Positions 1 to 7,780 of a stretch of 43,523 nucleotides of DNA are shown here, one piece after another. The position numbers were made by a program, and so were the translations under genes. The notes below the pieces were generated by a model. That model saw only the letters and a list, made by a program, of their open reading frames with translations, was not told the origin of the DNA and did no database searches. Source of the stretch: Prevotellaceae bacterium (GTDB lineage: Bacteria > Bacteroidota > Bacteroidia > Bacteroidales > Bacteroidaceae); the NCBI GenBank assembly GCA_029219385.1, contig JAQXTH010000031.1, forward strand, positions 1 through 43,523, written 5' to 3'. Each line of letters opens with the position of its first letter. The stretch's first letter is position 1.

Positions 1-45
1 TGTGTTTTAAATGATTGTTGTTTGAAAATGTATGTTGTGGAGAAC

Positions 46-633
46 TTACGGTTTTGTGGCTCCGGGTTGGTGGCCACCGCGTTTCACAATCTTGGGCAGA
101 CTGTCGGCTGAGTAGGGTTTTGCACCTGCCACGCCCTCAAAATTGTTGCTACCATAATAGTAAGCTGTATATCCCCAATAGGAGTCTACCCAAATGGTGG
201 GAGTCCAATAGTCAAAGCTTGTGATTTTGTCCATGGTGAAGTAGGCGTTGCTCGAACCGAAGTAGCCATCGAAATATCTGTTGGAGAGTCTGTAGTCGTA
301 GATGTCCACATCGAGTTCGTGGTTGCCCGGATAGGTGAGGTAGATCACGCCGTTTCTCACTTCCCAACGAAATCTGTAGTTCAGACATCTGTAGGGGCCG
401 CGGTCGTAGTAGTCAACCTGAATGCCGGTGCCCGAAGTGCCGGTGCTACGGTCGAAGCGCACGCAGGTGTATGCTGCATACCATATTCTGCCACGGTCGT
501 CTTCATACCACATATTCCAGTCGCCTTCCCATTCTCCCGAAAGCACAGAGGCTTCGTGTTCGTCGTCGGAGCATGATGAGAAACCAATTATTGCAACCAG
601 TGCAATCAGAGTGATGTTGAAAATCTTTTTCAT
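46..633 (-). CDS. Small lipoprotein, lipocalin-like, function unknown
   Basis: The 195-residue product begins with a lysine-rich signal followed by a hydrophobic stretch and a lipobox ending GFSSC (Cys21), so it should be a lipid-anchored envelope protein. The mature part is very rich in Tyr, Trp, Gly and Asp and alternates like beta strands. The opening LSGEWEGDW resembles the first strand of lipocalin-like or copper-resistance-like small barrels, but I cannot name a family. The last 25 residues are basic and proline-rich. The gene stands alone: it has its own promoter-like box at 694-701, and the terminator at 819-856 separates it from ppiD upstream. Function is not inferred. Confidence 0.8.
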   Translation of the reverse strand: MKKIFNITLIALVAIIGFSSCSDDEHEASVLSGEWEGDWNMWYEDDRGRIWYAAYTCVRFDRSTGTSGTGIQVDYYDRGPYRCLNYRFRWEVRNGVIYLTYPGNHELDVDIYDYRLSNRYFDGYFGSSNAYFTMDKITSFDYWTPTIWVDSYWGYTAYYYGSNNFEGVAGAKPYSADSLPKIVKRGGHQPGATKP

Positions 634-693
634 AGTTGTATGTTTTATCAGTGTTAGTATTCAGAAGTGCAGTCTATCTTCGCTTTCCTGAAG

Positions 694-701
694 CAAAGGT
701 A
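694..701 (-). promoter_or_regulatory. Promoter -7 box for the small lipoprotein gene
   Basis: Read on the minus strand this is TACCTTTG, matching the Bacteroidetes -7 consensus TAnnTTTG, about 60 bases before the start codon. No good -33 TTTG is seen at the expected distance, so support is moderate. Confidence 0.4.
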
Positions 702-818
702 GTGTATTTGTTGGCTATAATAAAGATAAAATAAGGTCGTGGCATGGGAAAATAACAAATTTTTAGATTTTGTGGTGTGTTTAGATTTCGTAGCAACATC
801 TAATAGTGGTGTGTAGAT

Positions 819-856
819 AAAAAAAAGACCGGCATTCTCGTTAGGAGAACACCGGC
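819..856 (-). terminator. Intrinsic terminator downstream of ppiD
   Basis: On the minus strand GCCGGTGTTCTC pairs with GAGAATGCCGGT (12 pairs, three of them G-T) around a 5-base loop, and is followed directly by C and then eight T. It lies 80 bases past the ppiD stop and ends that transcript. The remainder of the 302-base gap between the two genes (634-935) shows only the promoter box at 694-701 and AT-rich sequence. Confidence 0.85.
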
Positions 857-935
857 CAACCATTATGTTAGAAACTTCGTATGTTTGATTTTATTACCAC
901 CGCATCTATCACTTGAGCGAGGGTGGAAAGGGCTA

Positions 936-3128
936 TCAATAGAATTTGTAGCGCAAATCTTTGAGTTGTGTCTTGTTTTTGAGATATGTGATAAAGGGAC
1001 TTTCTTCGTAGTAGTTGCGCGGACTGAGAGCTCTGCCGGCATGGTTGTTTGCAGCAGCGTTGAGATAGTGTCTTTGATCAAACTTGGTCTCTGTGTCTTT
1101 CTCAGTAGAGAGCACTTGGAATGCAAATGCTGCATTGTAGCCCTTTATGGCTCCCACAAACTGATTGGGTTTCACGTTGGTGACTTTTGCCAATATTGCG
1201 GGGTCAAAGCCTTGCGAATAGAAGTTTACGTTTTTCACTGTGTCGACCTGTGAGCCGGCAACGGCTTTGAAGTCGGCGATAGACTTGTAGCCTTTGATTT
1301 TGGCATAGACTTTGTCGGCTTTCTTTTCGCGCATCACTTCGCTCTTGATAAAGTCTTTCACGTCTTCGAGCGGCATATAGCCTGCTTTGTGGGTTTTTGT
1401 GACGGCCACAACCAAGAGGTGGGAACCGTTGTCGCAGATATAGAGCGGAGAGATGTCACCGTCTTTGGCTTCGTCGAATATCCAGCGTTTTGCGTCGTTG
1501 CTAATCCAGCGCATCATGTGGCGCTCCATGCCCGGCTGGCCAAAGAATTTCATTGAGAAGAAGTCGCCGGTCTCTATGCCGTTGAGTGATTGAACGGTGT
1601 AGCCACTCTTGGCAGCATTTTTTTCCATCGACTCGATGGTTTTGTTGTCGGCCACGAATTTGCTGAATTTGTTGTATTCGGTTTTGGAGGTTTGCGAACT
1701 GTAGTCGAGCGGACACTTAATAACGGCGGCGTTGTATTTTGTCACCATGTTTTTGCGTGCGGTCACCATTACGATTGCGTTGCCTTGGGTGAACTCAAGA
1801 TTTGAGATCTGTCCGGCCTCCATGGTTTGCAGTTTCTTAATATAAGAGAGGTTGTCGGCATCCATTGTTGTGCCTTCATACATATTGCTGACTACCCAAG
1901 CAGAGTCGCCGGTTTGGCCATATTTCTTTGCGATGTCTTTGAAGTTTGCTCCGCCCATGAGTGCCTTGTAGATTGAGTCGGCGCGGTTGCGTGTGTCGGC
2001 AAGGTCTTTGCCACCCACTTGGATTTGGCGAATTTGGATAGAGTCGGGCGATTGGGTCTTGGCGATGAGTTTGATTACGTTTATCGTGTTGTCCATGGCG
2101 TTGTAGTAGGGAGCCTTGACGGAACCGACACTCATAGAGTCGAGTTCGGCACTGATGTCTTCGGGGAATGCGCCAGCCGAGAGGGGCAGGTCTGTGTAGG
2201 AGATTTTTGATTGGCTGCGGCGCACGAGGGCTGCCATGTCGTTGGTTGTGGCAATCTCGGTTGCATATTCAGCCATGCGTTTGTCGAGTTCGGCTTTGTC
2301 GGCAGGGCTGGCCTTTACGGTCACTGCCACATATTTAATGTCTTTTGAGTCGGTGTAGAGTTTGAAGGCCTCTTTCAGTTCGTCGTATTTTGCTTTGAGT
2401 TCGCTGTCGCTCACATTGACGTCTTTGTCGTTGATAGTGAGATAGGGCACAGCAGCGAGCAACAGATTGTTTTTGGTGGTGCTTGCGTCGAAAGCAAGTT
2501 TTGCCTCTGTCGGGTTAGAGGTGAAAGAGGCTTGGATCAAGGTCTGGTATTTTTGTTGCAGGATATTGTCTCTGAGGCTTTTTTCCACAAACTGCCAATA
2601 GGCATAGAGTTTGTCGTATTGCTCTCTGTATTGCTCGGGTATCTGAGAGGTGTTGCTTTGCATTTTCTTGTATTCGTCCAAGAAGTTTTTCAACACGCTT
2701 GCATCGAAACGTCCGGTCTGTTGGTTTACAAACGGTGTTTGTGTGAGCAATCCGTTGGTACCCTCGGCCATGAGGTTGCGCAATTCGTCGTCGGTCACTG
2801 TGAGGCCGAGTTTGTTTGCTTCGGCTTCGATGAGTTTGTTGGTCACGTAGGTTTCCCACACTTGCTCTTTGAGAGCTGCGTCTTCATCGTCGGTAAAGTT
2901 TGTTTTACCTTGTGTGAAAGCGATGTAGGATTTGTAGGCATCGACTAATTGGCTGAGTTCCGCAGATTGGAACTTCTTCCCATTGATGTAGCCTGCCACT
3001 CCATTGTTTTGATTTCTCTGTGCTTCGGTAGCGCGGAAAAACTCTTCGGTGATGAATGCCAAAAGAGCGATACCGATAACGGTAATCAGCAACTTACCTT
3101 TGCTTCTGATTTTTTGAATTGTTGCCAT
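936..3128 (-). CDS. ppiD: PpiD/SurA-type peptidyl-prolyl cis-trans isomerase
   Basis: A periplasmic folding chaperone with parvulin-type prolyl isomerase modules, anchored in the inner membrane. The 730-residue protein has a basic N-terminus, one membrane segment at about residues 12-30, and a SurA_N-like helical chaperone region to about residue 340. A PPIC-like module starts near residue 362 (DSIQIRQIQVGG, in place of the usual ARHILV), and a second, more divergent module lies near residues 470-620. Length and layout match the Bacteroidales PpiD group. The ATG at 3128 sits directly before the basic segment and membrane anchor. It follows lptC after 236 bases but has its own promoter (3251-3280), so it can be transcribed separately from the coaX-lptC cluster. 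It likely helps fold outer-membrane and secreted proteins delivered by SecA. Confidence 0.92.
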   Translation of the reverse strand: MATIQKIRSKGKLLITVIGIALLAFITEEFFRATEAQRNQNNGVAGYINGKKFQSAELSQLVDAYKSYIAFTQGKTNFTDDEDAALKEQVWETYVTNKLIEAEANKLGLTVTDDELRNLMAEGTNGLLTQTPFVNQQTGRFDASVLKNFLDEYKKMQSNTSQIPEQYREQYDKLYAYWQFVEKSLRDNILQQKYQTLIQASFTSNPTEAKLAFDASTTKNNLLLAAVPYLTINDKDVNVSDSELKAKYDELKEAFKLYTDSKDIKYVAVTVKASPADKAELDKRMAEYATEIATTNDMAALVRRSQSKISYTDLPLSAGAFPEDISAELDSMSVGSVKAPYYNAMDNTINVIKLIAKTQSPDSIQIRQIQVGGKDLADTRNRADSIYKALMGGANFKDIAKKYGQTGDSAWVVSNMYEGTTMDADNLSYIKKLQTMEAGQISNLEFTQGNAIVMVTARKNMVTKYNAAVIKCPLDYSSQTSKTEYNKFSKFVADNKTIESMEKNAAKSGYTVQSLNGIETGDFFSMKFFGQPGMERHMMRWISNDAKRWIFDEAKDGDISPLYICDNGSHLLVVAVTKTHKAGYMPLEDVKDFIKSEVMREKKADKVYAKIKGYKSIADFKAVAGSQVDTVKNVNFYSQGFDPAILAKVTNVKPNQFVGAIKGYNAAFAFQVLSTEKDTETKFDQRHYLNAAANNHAGRALSPRNYYEESPFITYLKNKTQLKDLRYKFY

Positions 3129-3250
3129 TATTAGATATTGTTTTTATTTGTTCGGAATTGGTTGTGCTGCTAATCCGCTCGGAGCGGAAAACACACGAAT
3201 TTTTCTCACGAAATGAGGTCGAAACTTCACTCGTGTTCTTTTTCGAGCGT

Positions 3251-3280
3251 CAAAATTAGGAAAAAGATTGCATATACAAA
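3251..3280 (-). promoter_or_regulatory. Promoter of ppiD
   Basis: On the minus strand TTTG (3277-3280) is followed after 18 bases by TAATTTTG (3251-3258). This fits the Bacteroidetes -33 TTTG / -7 TAnnTTTG pattern. It implies a 5' leader of roughly 115 bases before the ppiD start at 3128, in which I see only a small TCCGCT/AGCGGA hairpin. Confidence 0.6.
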
Positions 3281-3364
3281 TTGTTTTTACCTCACTTTTT
3301 GAAAAAACCGCTCAAAAAACCGCGGTTCGTGTTCATTTTGTAAGCCTGGGGCTTGGAAAACCGA

Positions 3365-4051
3365 CTATTTGAAATGTGCGCCGGGGGGAAGTGATGGGTC
3401 GGGTTTGGGGGTGGCTTTTAGTGGAGTGCGCGGTGTGACGACAGAGGTGGGTTGGGGCAGTTCGTTTTGTTCTGCCACTTTGATTGAGTCGTCTTCGTTT
3501 TGCGCTTCGGTGGGCAGTGGGAATGTGGCGCGGGTGTTGTTGACCGTATAGCGGCGCATTTGCTCGTCGGAGCGGAAACTCATGCCTTCGACTTCTCTGT
3601 CGGGTGTTTTGAGGTGGGAGTAAACGTTTGAGTAGAACTCGTGGGTTTGCATATCCCAATAGAGTCTTTGTGAGTTGAACACAGTTCCGTCGGCGTTCCA
3701 CACTTTTACGCGGCCTCTCAACTCCCAAAGGTTTTGGTTATACCAATAGGCGGTGTCGGCCGTGATATACATTTCAATGTGGAATTTAGGGTCGAATTTT
3801 TCGAGCAAGAGTCCTTTGGGGAAAGTGTGGCGCGGTGGGTTGGTGCGGTCGTAGATGCGCCACTCTTCTGCCACCACTTTATAGCGCAACCGCCCCGAGT
3901 CGGAGATTAACTTGCTCACTCCGTAGGATATGACCAAACAGGAGGAGTCGCGCATTCTCACGGCGGGGGCGGTGGGCGGTTTTGTGTCGTCGCACGAAAC
4001 TATCGCGCTAACGGCAACAAACACTATGATTGCAAGGATTAGTTTTTTCAT
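3365..4051 (-). CDS. lptC: LPS export periplasmic protein LptC
   Basis: LptC passes lipopolysaccharide from the LptBFG transporter to the LptA bridge in the periplasm. The 228-residue protein starts with a signal ending AIVSC (Cys20), so in this organism it is probably a lipoprotein rather than a bitopic membrane protein. The body carries the recognisable LptC beta-jellyroll pattern: LRYKVVAEEW, then FPKGLLLEKFD, then ELRGRVKVWNADGTVFNSQRLYWD. That last motif (RGxVxxxxxxG) is diagnostic for the family. A proline-rich tail after about residue 175 is an addition. It lies 68 bases after the outer-membrane barrel gene and probably shares the coaX transcript. Confidence 0.9.
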   Translation of the reverse strand: MKKLILAIIVFVAVSAIVSCDDTKPPTAPAVRMRDSSCLVISYGVSKLISDSGRLRYKVVAEEWRIYDRTNPPRHTFPKGLLLEKFDPKFHIEMYITADTAYWYNQNLWELRGRVKVWNADGTVFNSQRLYWDMQTHEFYSNVYSHLKTPDREVEGMSFRSDEQMRRYTVNNTRATFPLPTEAQNEDDSIKVAEQNELPQPTSVVTPRTPLKATPKPDPSLPPGAHFK

Positions 4052-4119
4052 TGCTTAATGGGAAACAACTTTCAACTCGGTTGAGGTGGTAAAAGGAAAG
4101 GAGAGTGGGGCGTTTTGTG

Positions 4120-5439
4120 TTACTCAAATTTCCATTTGCTGAACCATGTGGCGTTGAATGAGAGGCCGACACATAGGCGCAGGTAGTCTTCTTTTATGCC
4201 ATTGAGGTTGGGAGCACCGGCGTGTTCCCATTGTGCCGAGATGTTTATCATTGAGCGGTTGGAATATTTGTTGACGATGGGCAGTCCCACTCCGGCACTA
4301 ATCAGATAGTATTCGGGGCCGTCTTTGCCATTGATTTTGGTATATGGCGTGGTGTATGAGAAACCGGCGCGATAGGCTACGTGGTCTCTGACTTTATAAC
4401 CTCGCGGACTTGGAATGTATTGCACTCCGACGGCCACTTTGTGGCGGTTGCGCAAGGAGTTGTAGCCAATTTTGTAGAGGGTGTTGAGGCCTTGCTTTTT
4501 GAGGCTCGGGAAGCGGCAGCGGTCCCAAAACTGAATTGTATAGTCGGCACTGATCATCCAGCGGCTTTTGCGGTCCCATGTGAGGCCCACGCCGATTGTG
4601 TTGGGTAGTTGGAAGGAGTTGGGCACCATGACGGTGTCGGCATCGCCCGAGGTGTTTCCGCCCGAGCGTGCGCTGACCAAATATGAGCGTTGGCTGATTT
4701 TGTTGCCAATGCCGTATGTTAAGCCGAGCGTGAATTTGTTTTTCTTGTCGAGTTGGTAGTCGTATTGGAGGCCGAAGTCAAATGTGGGTGCATTGATTGT
4801 GGCTTTATACATGCGGCTGAGAGACTGAATGTTTTCGTCGCTATAGCTGACGGTGGAGGTGTGTTGGTAGTCTCCCCAGATATAGTTGAGGTTGAAACCC
4901 ACGGCTAAAGGCTTGATTGGTCGCCAGCCCATACCGATATATATTTGTCTGAAGCCGCCATCGCCATAATAGGAACTGCTTGATGTTTTGCTGCCATATC
5001 CGTCGATGTCGTCAAGGTCGGTCGACGAAGAGAAATTATAGCCCACGTAGGAGAAGGGGCGCAATCCGAACGAAAAGCCCAGTCGCGGAGCGAGCCTGAA
5101 ACCTGCCGACATATAGTCGAGCGAGGAGTTTTGGGCGTTTATGCTGCGCCCGTCGGTTTTGAAGCGTCCGTTTTGGAGCGATATGCCTGCATCGAAAATC
5201 AGCGTGGTGGCACAGATTTCGGAATATGAGGCGGGATTTTGGCGGTTGAGAGTCATGCTGTCTTTTATGCCAAGAGCCACACCGGACATGGCTTTGTTGA
5301 ACCCCATTGACTCGTCGGCCAAAGTGCCCCAGCCATATCGTGAGTATGGTGAATTGCTGCCACTGGTTTGAGCCGACAACGGCATTGTTGCGAGACAGAC
5401 CGCAATGGCGGTCAAGATGGTTTTAAATGTGTTTTTCAT
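4120..5439 (-). CDS. Outer-membrane beta-barrel protein of the coaX-lptC cluster (OmpP1/FadL-like)
   Basis: A 439-residue predicted outer-membrane barrel. The reading frame is open further upstream to 5529, but the start at 5439 gives a clean signal peptide ending LSAQ (about residue 24); longer forms would begin deep inside coaX. The mature protein opens with SPYSRYGWG and has repeated amphipathic strands with aromatic ends, periplasmic turns and a C-terminus ending in KFE, all typical of porin-like barrels. It resembles the OmpP1/FadL-type hypothetical proteins found next to coaX in Bacteroidales. Substrate is unknown. The start overlaps the coaX end by 17 bases, which suggests translational coupling. 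Confidence 0.85.
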   Translation of the reverse strand: MKNTFKTILTAIAVCLATMPLSAQTSGSNSPYSRYGWGTLADESMGFNKAMSGVALGIKDSMTLNRQNPASYSEICATTLIFDAGISLQNGRFKTDGRSINAQNSSLDYMSAGFRLAPRLGFSFGLRPFSYVGYNFSSSTDLDDIDGYGSKTSSSSYYGDGGFRQIYIGMGWRPIKPLAVGFNLNYIWGDYQHTSTVSYSDENIQSLSRMYKATINAPTFDFGLQYDYQLDKKNKFTLGLTYGIGNKISQRSYLVSARSGGNTSGDADTVMVPNSFQLPNTIGVGLTWDRKSRWMISADYTIQFWDRCRFPSLKKQGLNTLYKIGYNSLRNRHKVAVGVQYIPSPRGYKVRDHVAYRAGFSYTTPYTKINGKDGPEYYLISAGVGLPIVNKYSNRSMINISAQWEHAGAPNLNGIKEDYLRLCVGLSFNATWFSKWKFE

Positions 5440-6157
5440 TATATTGCAATATAAAATCAAGACCGCGGAGCACAAGGTGGTTGTCGCAGACCGCTGTCTT
5501 TGGGAGCAAGTCTTTAAGAATGTCGGCATCGCCTCCCGTCAGCACCACTCTGCCGTTGGTGTAGCCTTTATATAAATAATGTATATATCCCTCTATTTCG
5601 TATTTCACGCCCATCAGTGAGCCGGCTCTCAGGGCGGTTTGGGTGTCGTGGCCCATCGGCGGCAGTTCTCCGTCGGTTGTTACAAGGGGCAGACGGACGG
5701 TGTGTTCGTTCATTGCCCTGAGGCGCATTTTAATGCCGGGTGAAATGTTGCCACCCTTGTAGTGACCGTCGGCTGTGAGGAGGTCGTATGTGATGCAACT
5801 GCCGGCATCAATCACCAGGACATTTTCTTCAGGCCAGGTATTCATGGCTCCTGCCACGGCTGCCACGCGGTCGGGGCCGAGTGTTTGGGGTGTCTTGTAG
5901 TCGTTGACAAAGGGGAGCCGCGTTTGGTAGTTGAGCCACAGTGTCTTTATTTTGAGGTTTTCGGTCAGTTGCGTGAGCGAGGTTGGCAAATTTGCCGTGG
6001 TCGAGACGATGGCCTGCCGACATTGTGTGGTGTGGTTGTCGTTTTTCAGCAATTCGACCAGGTGGTCGGTGTCTGTGCGCAACCGGCAAAGCATTTCGCC
6101 CTTGTCGAAAAAGGCCACCTTTGCAGTGGTGTTGCCTATGTCGATAATTAAATTCAC
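5423..6157 (-). CDS. coaX: Type III pantothenate kinase (CoaX)
   Basis: Phosphorylates pantothenate in the first committed step of coenzyme A synthesis. The ASKHA-fold motifs are present: DIGNTTAKVAFFDKG at the N-terminus, LGPDRVAA (substrate-binding Asp-Arg), DAGSCITYD and GGNISPG. The frame is open to a TTG at 6199, but I prefer the GTG at 6157. It yields MNLIIDIGNT, the normal beginning of the family, and a length of 244 residues. In addition, the TTG at 6199 lies inside a promoter-like box (6197-6204). It is the first gene of the run coaX - barrel - lptC, with a 17-base overlap to the second gene. Confidence 0.9.
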   Translation of the reverse strand: MNLIIDIGNTTAKVAFFDKGEMLCRLRTDTDHLVELLKNDNHTTQCRQAIVSTTANLPTSLTQLTENLKIKTLWLNYQTRLPFVNDYKTPQTLGPDRVAAVAGAMNTWPEENVLVIDAGSCITYDLLTADGHYKGGNISPGIKMRLRAMNEHTVRLPLVTTDGELPPMGHDTQTALRAGSLMGVKYEIEGYIHYLYKGYTNGRVVLTGGDADILKDLLPKTAVCDNHLVLRGLDFILQYNEKHI

Positions 6158-6196
6158 CGGCGTGGTATTGTTGTCTTTTTCGTATGTTTTAGGCTG

Positions 6197-6204
6197 CAAA
6201 ATTA
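6197..6204 (-). promoter_or_regulatory. Promoter -7 box for the coaX cluster
   Basis: Minus-strand TAATTTTG matches TAnnTTTG and lies 40 bases before the GTG start of coaX. It covers the alternative TTG start at 6199, arguing against that start. No clear -33 element is seen. Confidence 0.45.
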
Positions 6205-6279
6205 AATAAAACTTGTTGTATTATATTGCAGGGCGACACACTTTGACATTTTTTTACATTGTTTTTTGTAAGAAACAAA

Positions 6280-6319
6280 ACAGGGAAGTCTGCCATAATA
6301 GTGGGGCAGACTTCCCTGT
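6280..6319 (-). terminator. Intrinsic terminator of nagA
   Basis: ACAGGGAAGTCTGCC (6280-6294) and GGCAGACTTCCCTGT (6305-6319) form a perfect 15-pair stem with a 10-base loop. It is followed on the minus strand by the T-rich run TTTGTTTCTT, 11 bases past the nagA stop. Confidence 0.9.
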
Positions 6320-6329
6320 GTGTTTATTG

Positions 6330-7505
6330 TTAGTTGGCGTTGAGTTGATTTGTGACAATTCTGCCTTGTTGAACAACGGTTTTCAGTTCTACGGCAGGTG
6401 TGTAGATACAGATGTCGGCATCTTTGCCGGTTTCGAGTGAGCCTTTGCGATCGAGCACGCCCATGATGCGTGCCGGAGTTTCCGACGACATTCTCACAGC
6501 GTCTTCGAGAGGAATTTCAGCCTTTTCAACACAGGTGCGTATCAGGCGATCCATAGTGGCAATGCTGCCTGCCAGAGCTGAGCGGTCTGCAAGTTTGCAA
6601 ACTCCGTCTTCGAGTATCACGCGGGGGTCGAAGGCCGTGTTGCTGTCGCTTGCGCTGCAAGCCAATGCGTCGGTGATGAGGGCGGTGCGCTCTACGCCTT
6701 TCACCATGTAGATCATTTTCAGTATTGTGGGCGGCACATGTATGCCGTCGGCGATCATCTCTACAGACATTTCGGGGAAGGTGTAGACGCTCTCAACGGT
6801 GCCTTCGTGTTTGAACTCCCTCACGTTGTGGAAGCCCGACATGGCGTTGTAGAAGTGGGTGACATGGCGGAAGCCGCAGTCCCATGCGCGTTTCACGTCG
6901 GGATATTCAGCCTTGGTGTGGGCAATGGCGGCAAGGACTCCGTGGCTTGAGCAATATTGGCCAAACTCGGTGGTGCCGGGCAGTTCGGGGGCCTCGTCCC
7001 AGCGTTTCAGTGCTGTGGTGTTGTTGATGATGTCTTCATAGTCGGCGGGAATGGGCGGAGTGATGTATTCGGGTATTTGTGCTCCGGCTCTGCCCGGGTT
7101 GAAATACGGACCTTCGAGGTGGAGACCCAAAATGGGTGAATAGGGTTCTGCCATCAATTTTTCGCAAGTGGTCAGGGCGGCCTTTATCATTTCCACCGAC
7201 GAAGATGAGAGGGTGGGATAGATGGATGTTGTGCCGTGTTTGGCGTGGGCTTCGATTGCCACTCTGAAGGCTTCTTCGGTGCCTTCCATGAAGTCGCGGC
7301 CACCACCACCGTGAATGTGGAGTTCCACTCCACCCGGCACTACGTTGTTGCCTTTTGCGTCGATTGTCTCTGCACCTTCAATCTCTATGGGTGACGATGA
7401 GATTTCTGCTATTTTACCTTCTTTCACTACTATTGTAGCGTCTTTTTTCCAGCCTTGCGGTGTAAACACGCGGCCTCCTACGATTTTCAATATCTCGGGT
7501 CTCAT
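6330..7505 (-). CDS. nagA: N-acetylglucosamine-6-phosphate deacetylase
   Basis: Removes the acetyl group from GlcNAc-6-phosphate in the cytoplasm, feeding amino-sugar catabolism and recycling. The 391-residue protein is an amidohydrolase-fold enzyme: HIH metal motif at His63/His65 in ELHIHGGGGRDF, metal-binding Glu131 in LHLEGPYFNP, His in AIAHTKA, His in VTHFYNAMSGFH, and the catalytic Asp in LITDALA. The frame is open to 7562, but that region overlaps the promoter (7533-7563). The ATG at 7505 gives MRPEILKIVGGRVFTP, the usual family start. It is a single gene with its own promoter and terminator. No nagB is present in the window. Confidence 0.93.
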   Translation of the reverse strand: MRPEILKIVGGRVFTPQGWKKDATIVVKEGKIAEISSSPIEIEGAETIDAKGNNVVPGGVELHIHGGGGRDFMEGTEEAFRVAIEAHAKHGTTSIYPTLSSSSVEMIKAALTTCEKLMAEPYSPILGLHLEGPYFNPGRAGAQIPEYITPPIPADYEDIINNTTALKRWDEAPELPGTTEFGQYCSSHGVLAAIAHTKAEYPDVKRAWDCGFRHVTHFYNAMSGFHNVREFKHEGTVESVYTFPEMSVEMIADGIHVPPTILKMIYMVKGVERTALITDALACSASDSNTAFDPRVILEDGVCKLADRSALAGSIATMDRLIRTCVEKAEIPLEDAVRMSSETPARIMGVLDRKGSLETGKDADICIYTPAVELKTVVQQGRIVTNQLNAN

Positions 7506-7532
7506 AATAATATAGGTTTGAATAATTTGATA

Positions 7533-7563
7533 CAAAAATACGGTCTTTCTTTGAAACGACAAA
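7533..7563 (-). promoter_or_regulatory. Promoter of nagA
   Basis: Minus-strand TTTG (7560-7563), a 19-base spacer and TATTTTTG (7533-7540) match the Bacteroidetes housekeeping promoter exactly. Transcription would begin near 7526, about 20 bases before the start codon. This is the best-formed promoter in the window. Confidence 0.75.
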
Positions 7564-7731
7564 ATATTAGTGCCTTATTTCTGTCTTTTTGTTTGGTGAA
7601 GAACAGAATAGTTGTGGGTGCAGAGCGAAGAGGTGAAAAACAAGTTGTTGCTATTGTTATTCAAAAAGAATGAATATTTGTTCTTATTTTTAAGAAGGGA
7701 GAGAAATTGGTTTGTTTTCGGAGCATTTGCT

Positions 7732-7761
7732 GTTGTTTCTTATGAAAAAGGCGTATATTTG
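7732..7761 (+). promoter_or_regulatory. Promoter of the fasciclin-GH127 operon
   Basis: GTTG (7732-7735), an 18-base spacer and TATATTTG (7754-7761) fit the Bacteroidetes -33/-7 pattern. Transcription would begin near 7768, just before the start at 7781. The 275-base gap 7506-7780 holds this and the divergent nagA promoter and no other feature I can recognise. Confidence 0.6.
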
Positions 7762-7780
7762 CCTACTGAGATATTTTTAA

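Noticed and set aside
15-224. A plus-strand frame whose translation looks superficially like human Alu-derived peptides, raising the idea of contamination.
   Set aside because: It is the antisense of the lipoprotein gene at 46-633, and the DNA shows no Alu sequence.
6158-6199. Longer CoaX starting at TTG 6199.
   Set aside because: The extra 14 residues are not family-like and the TTG lies in the promoter box; GTG 6157 gives the normal start.
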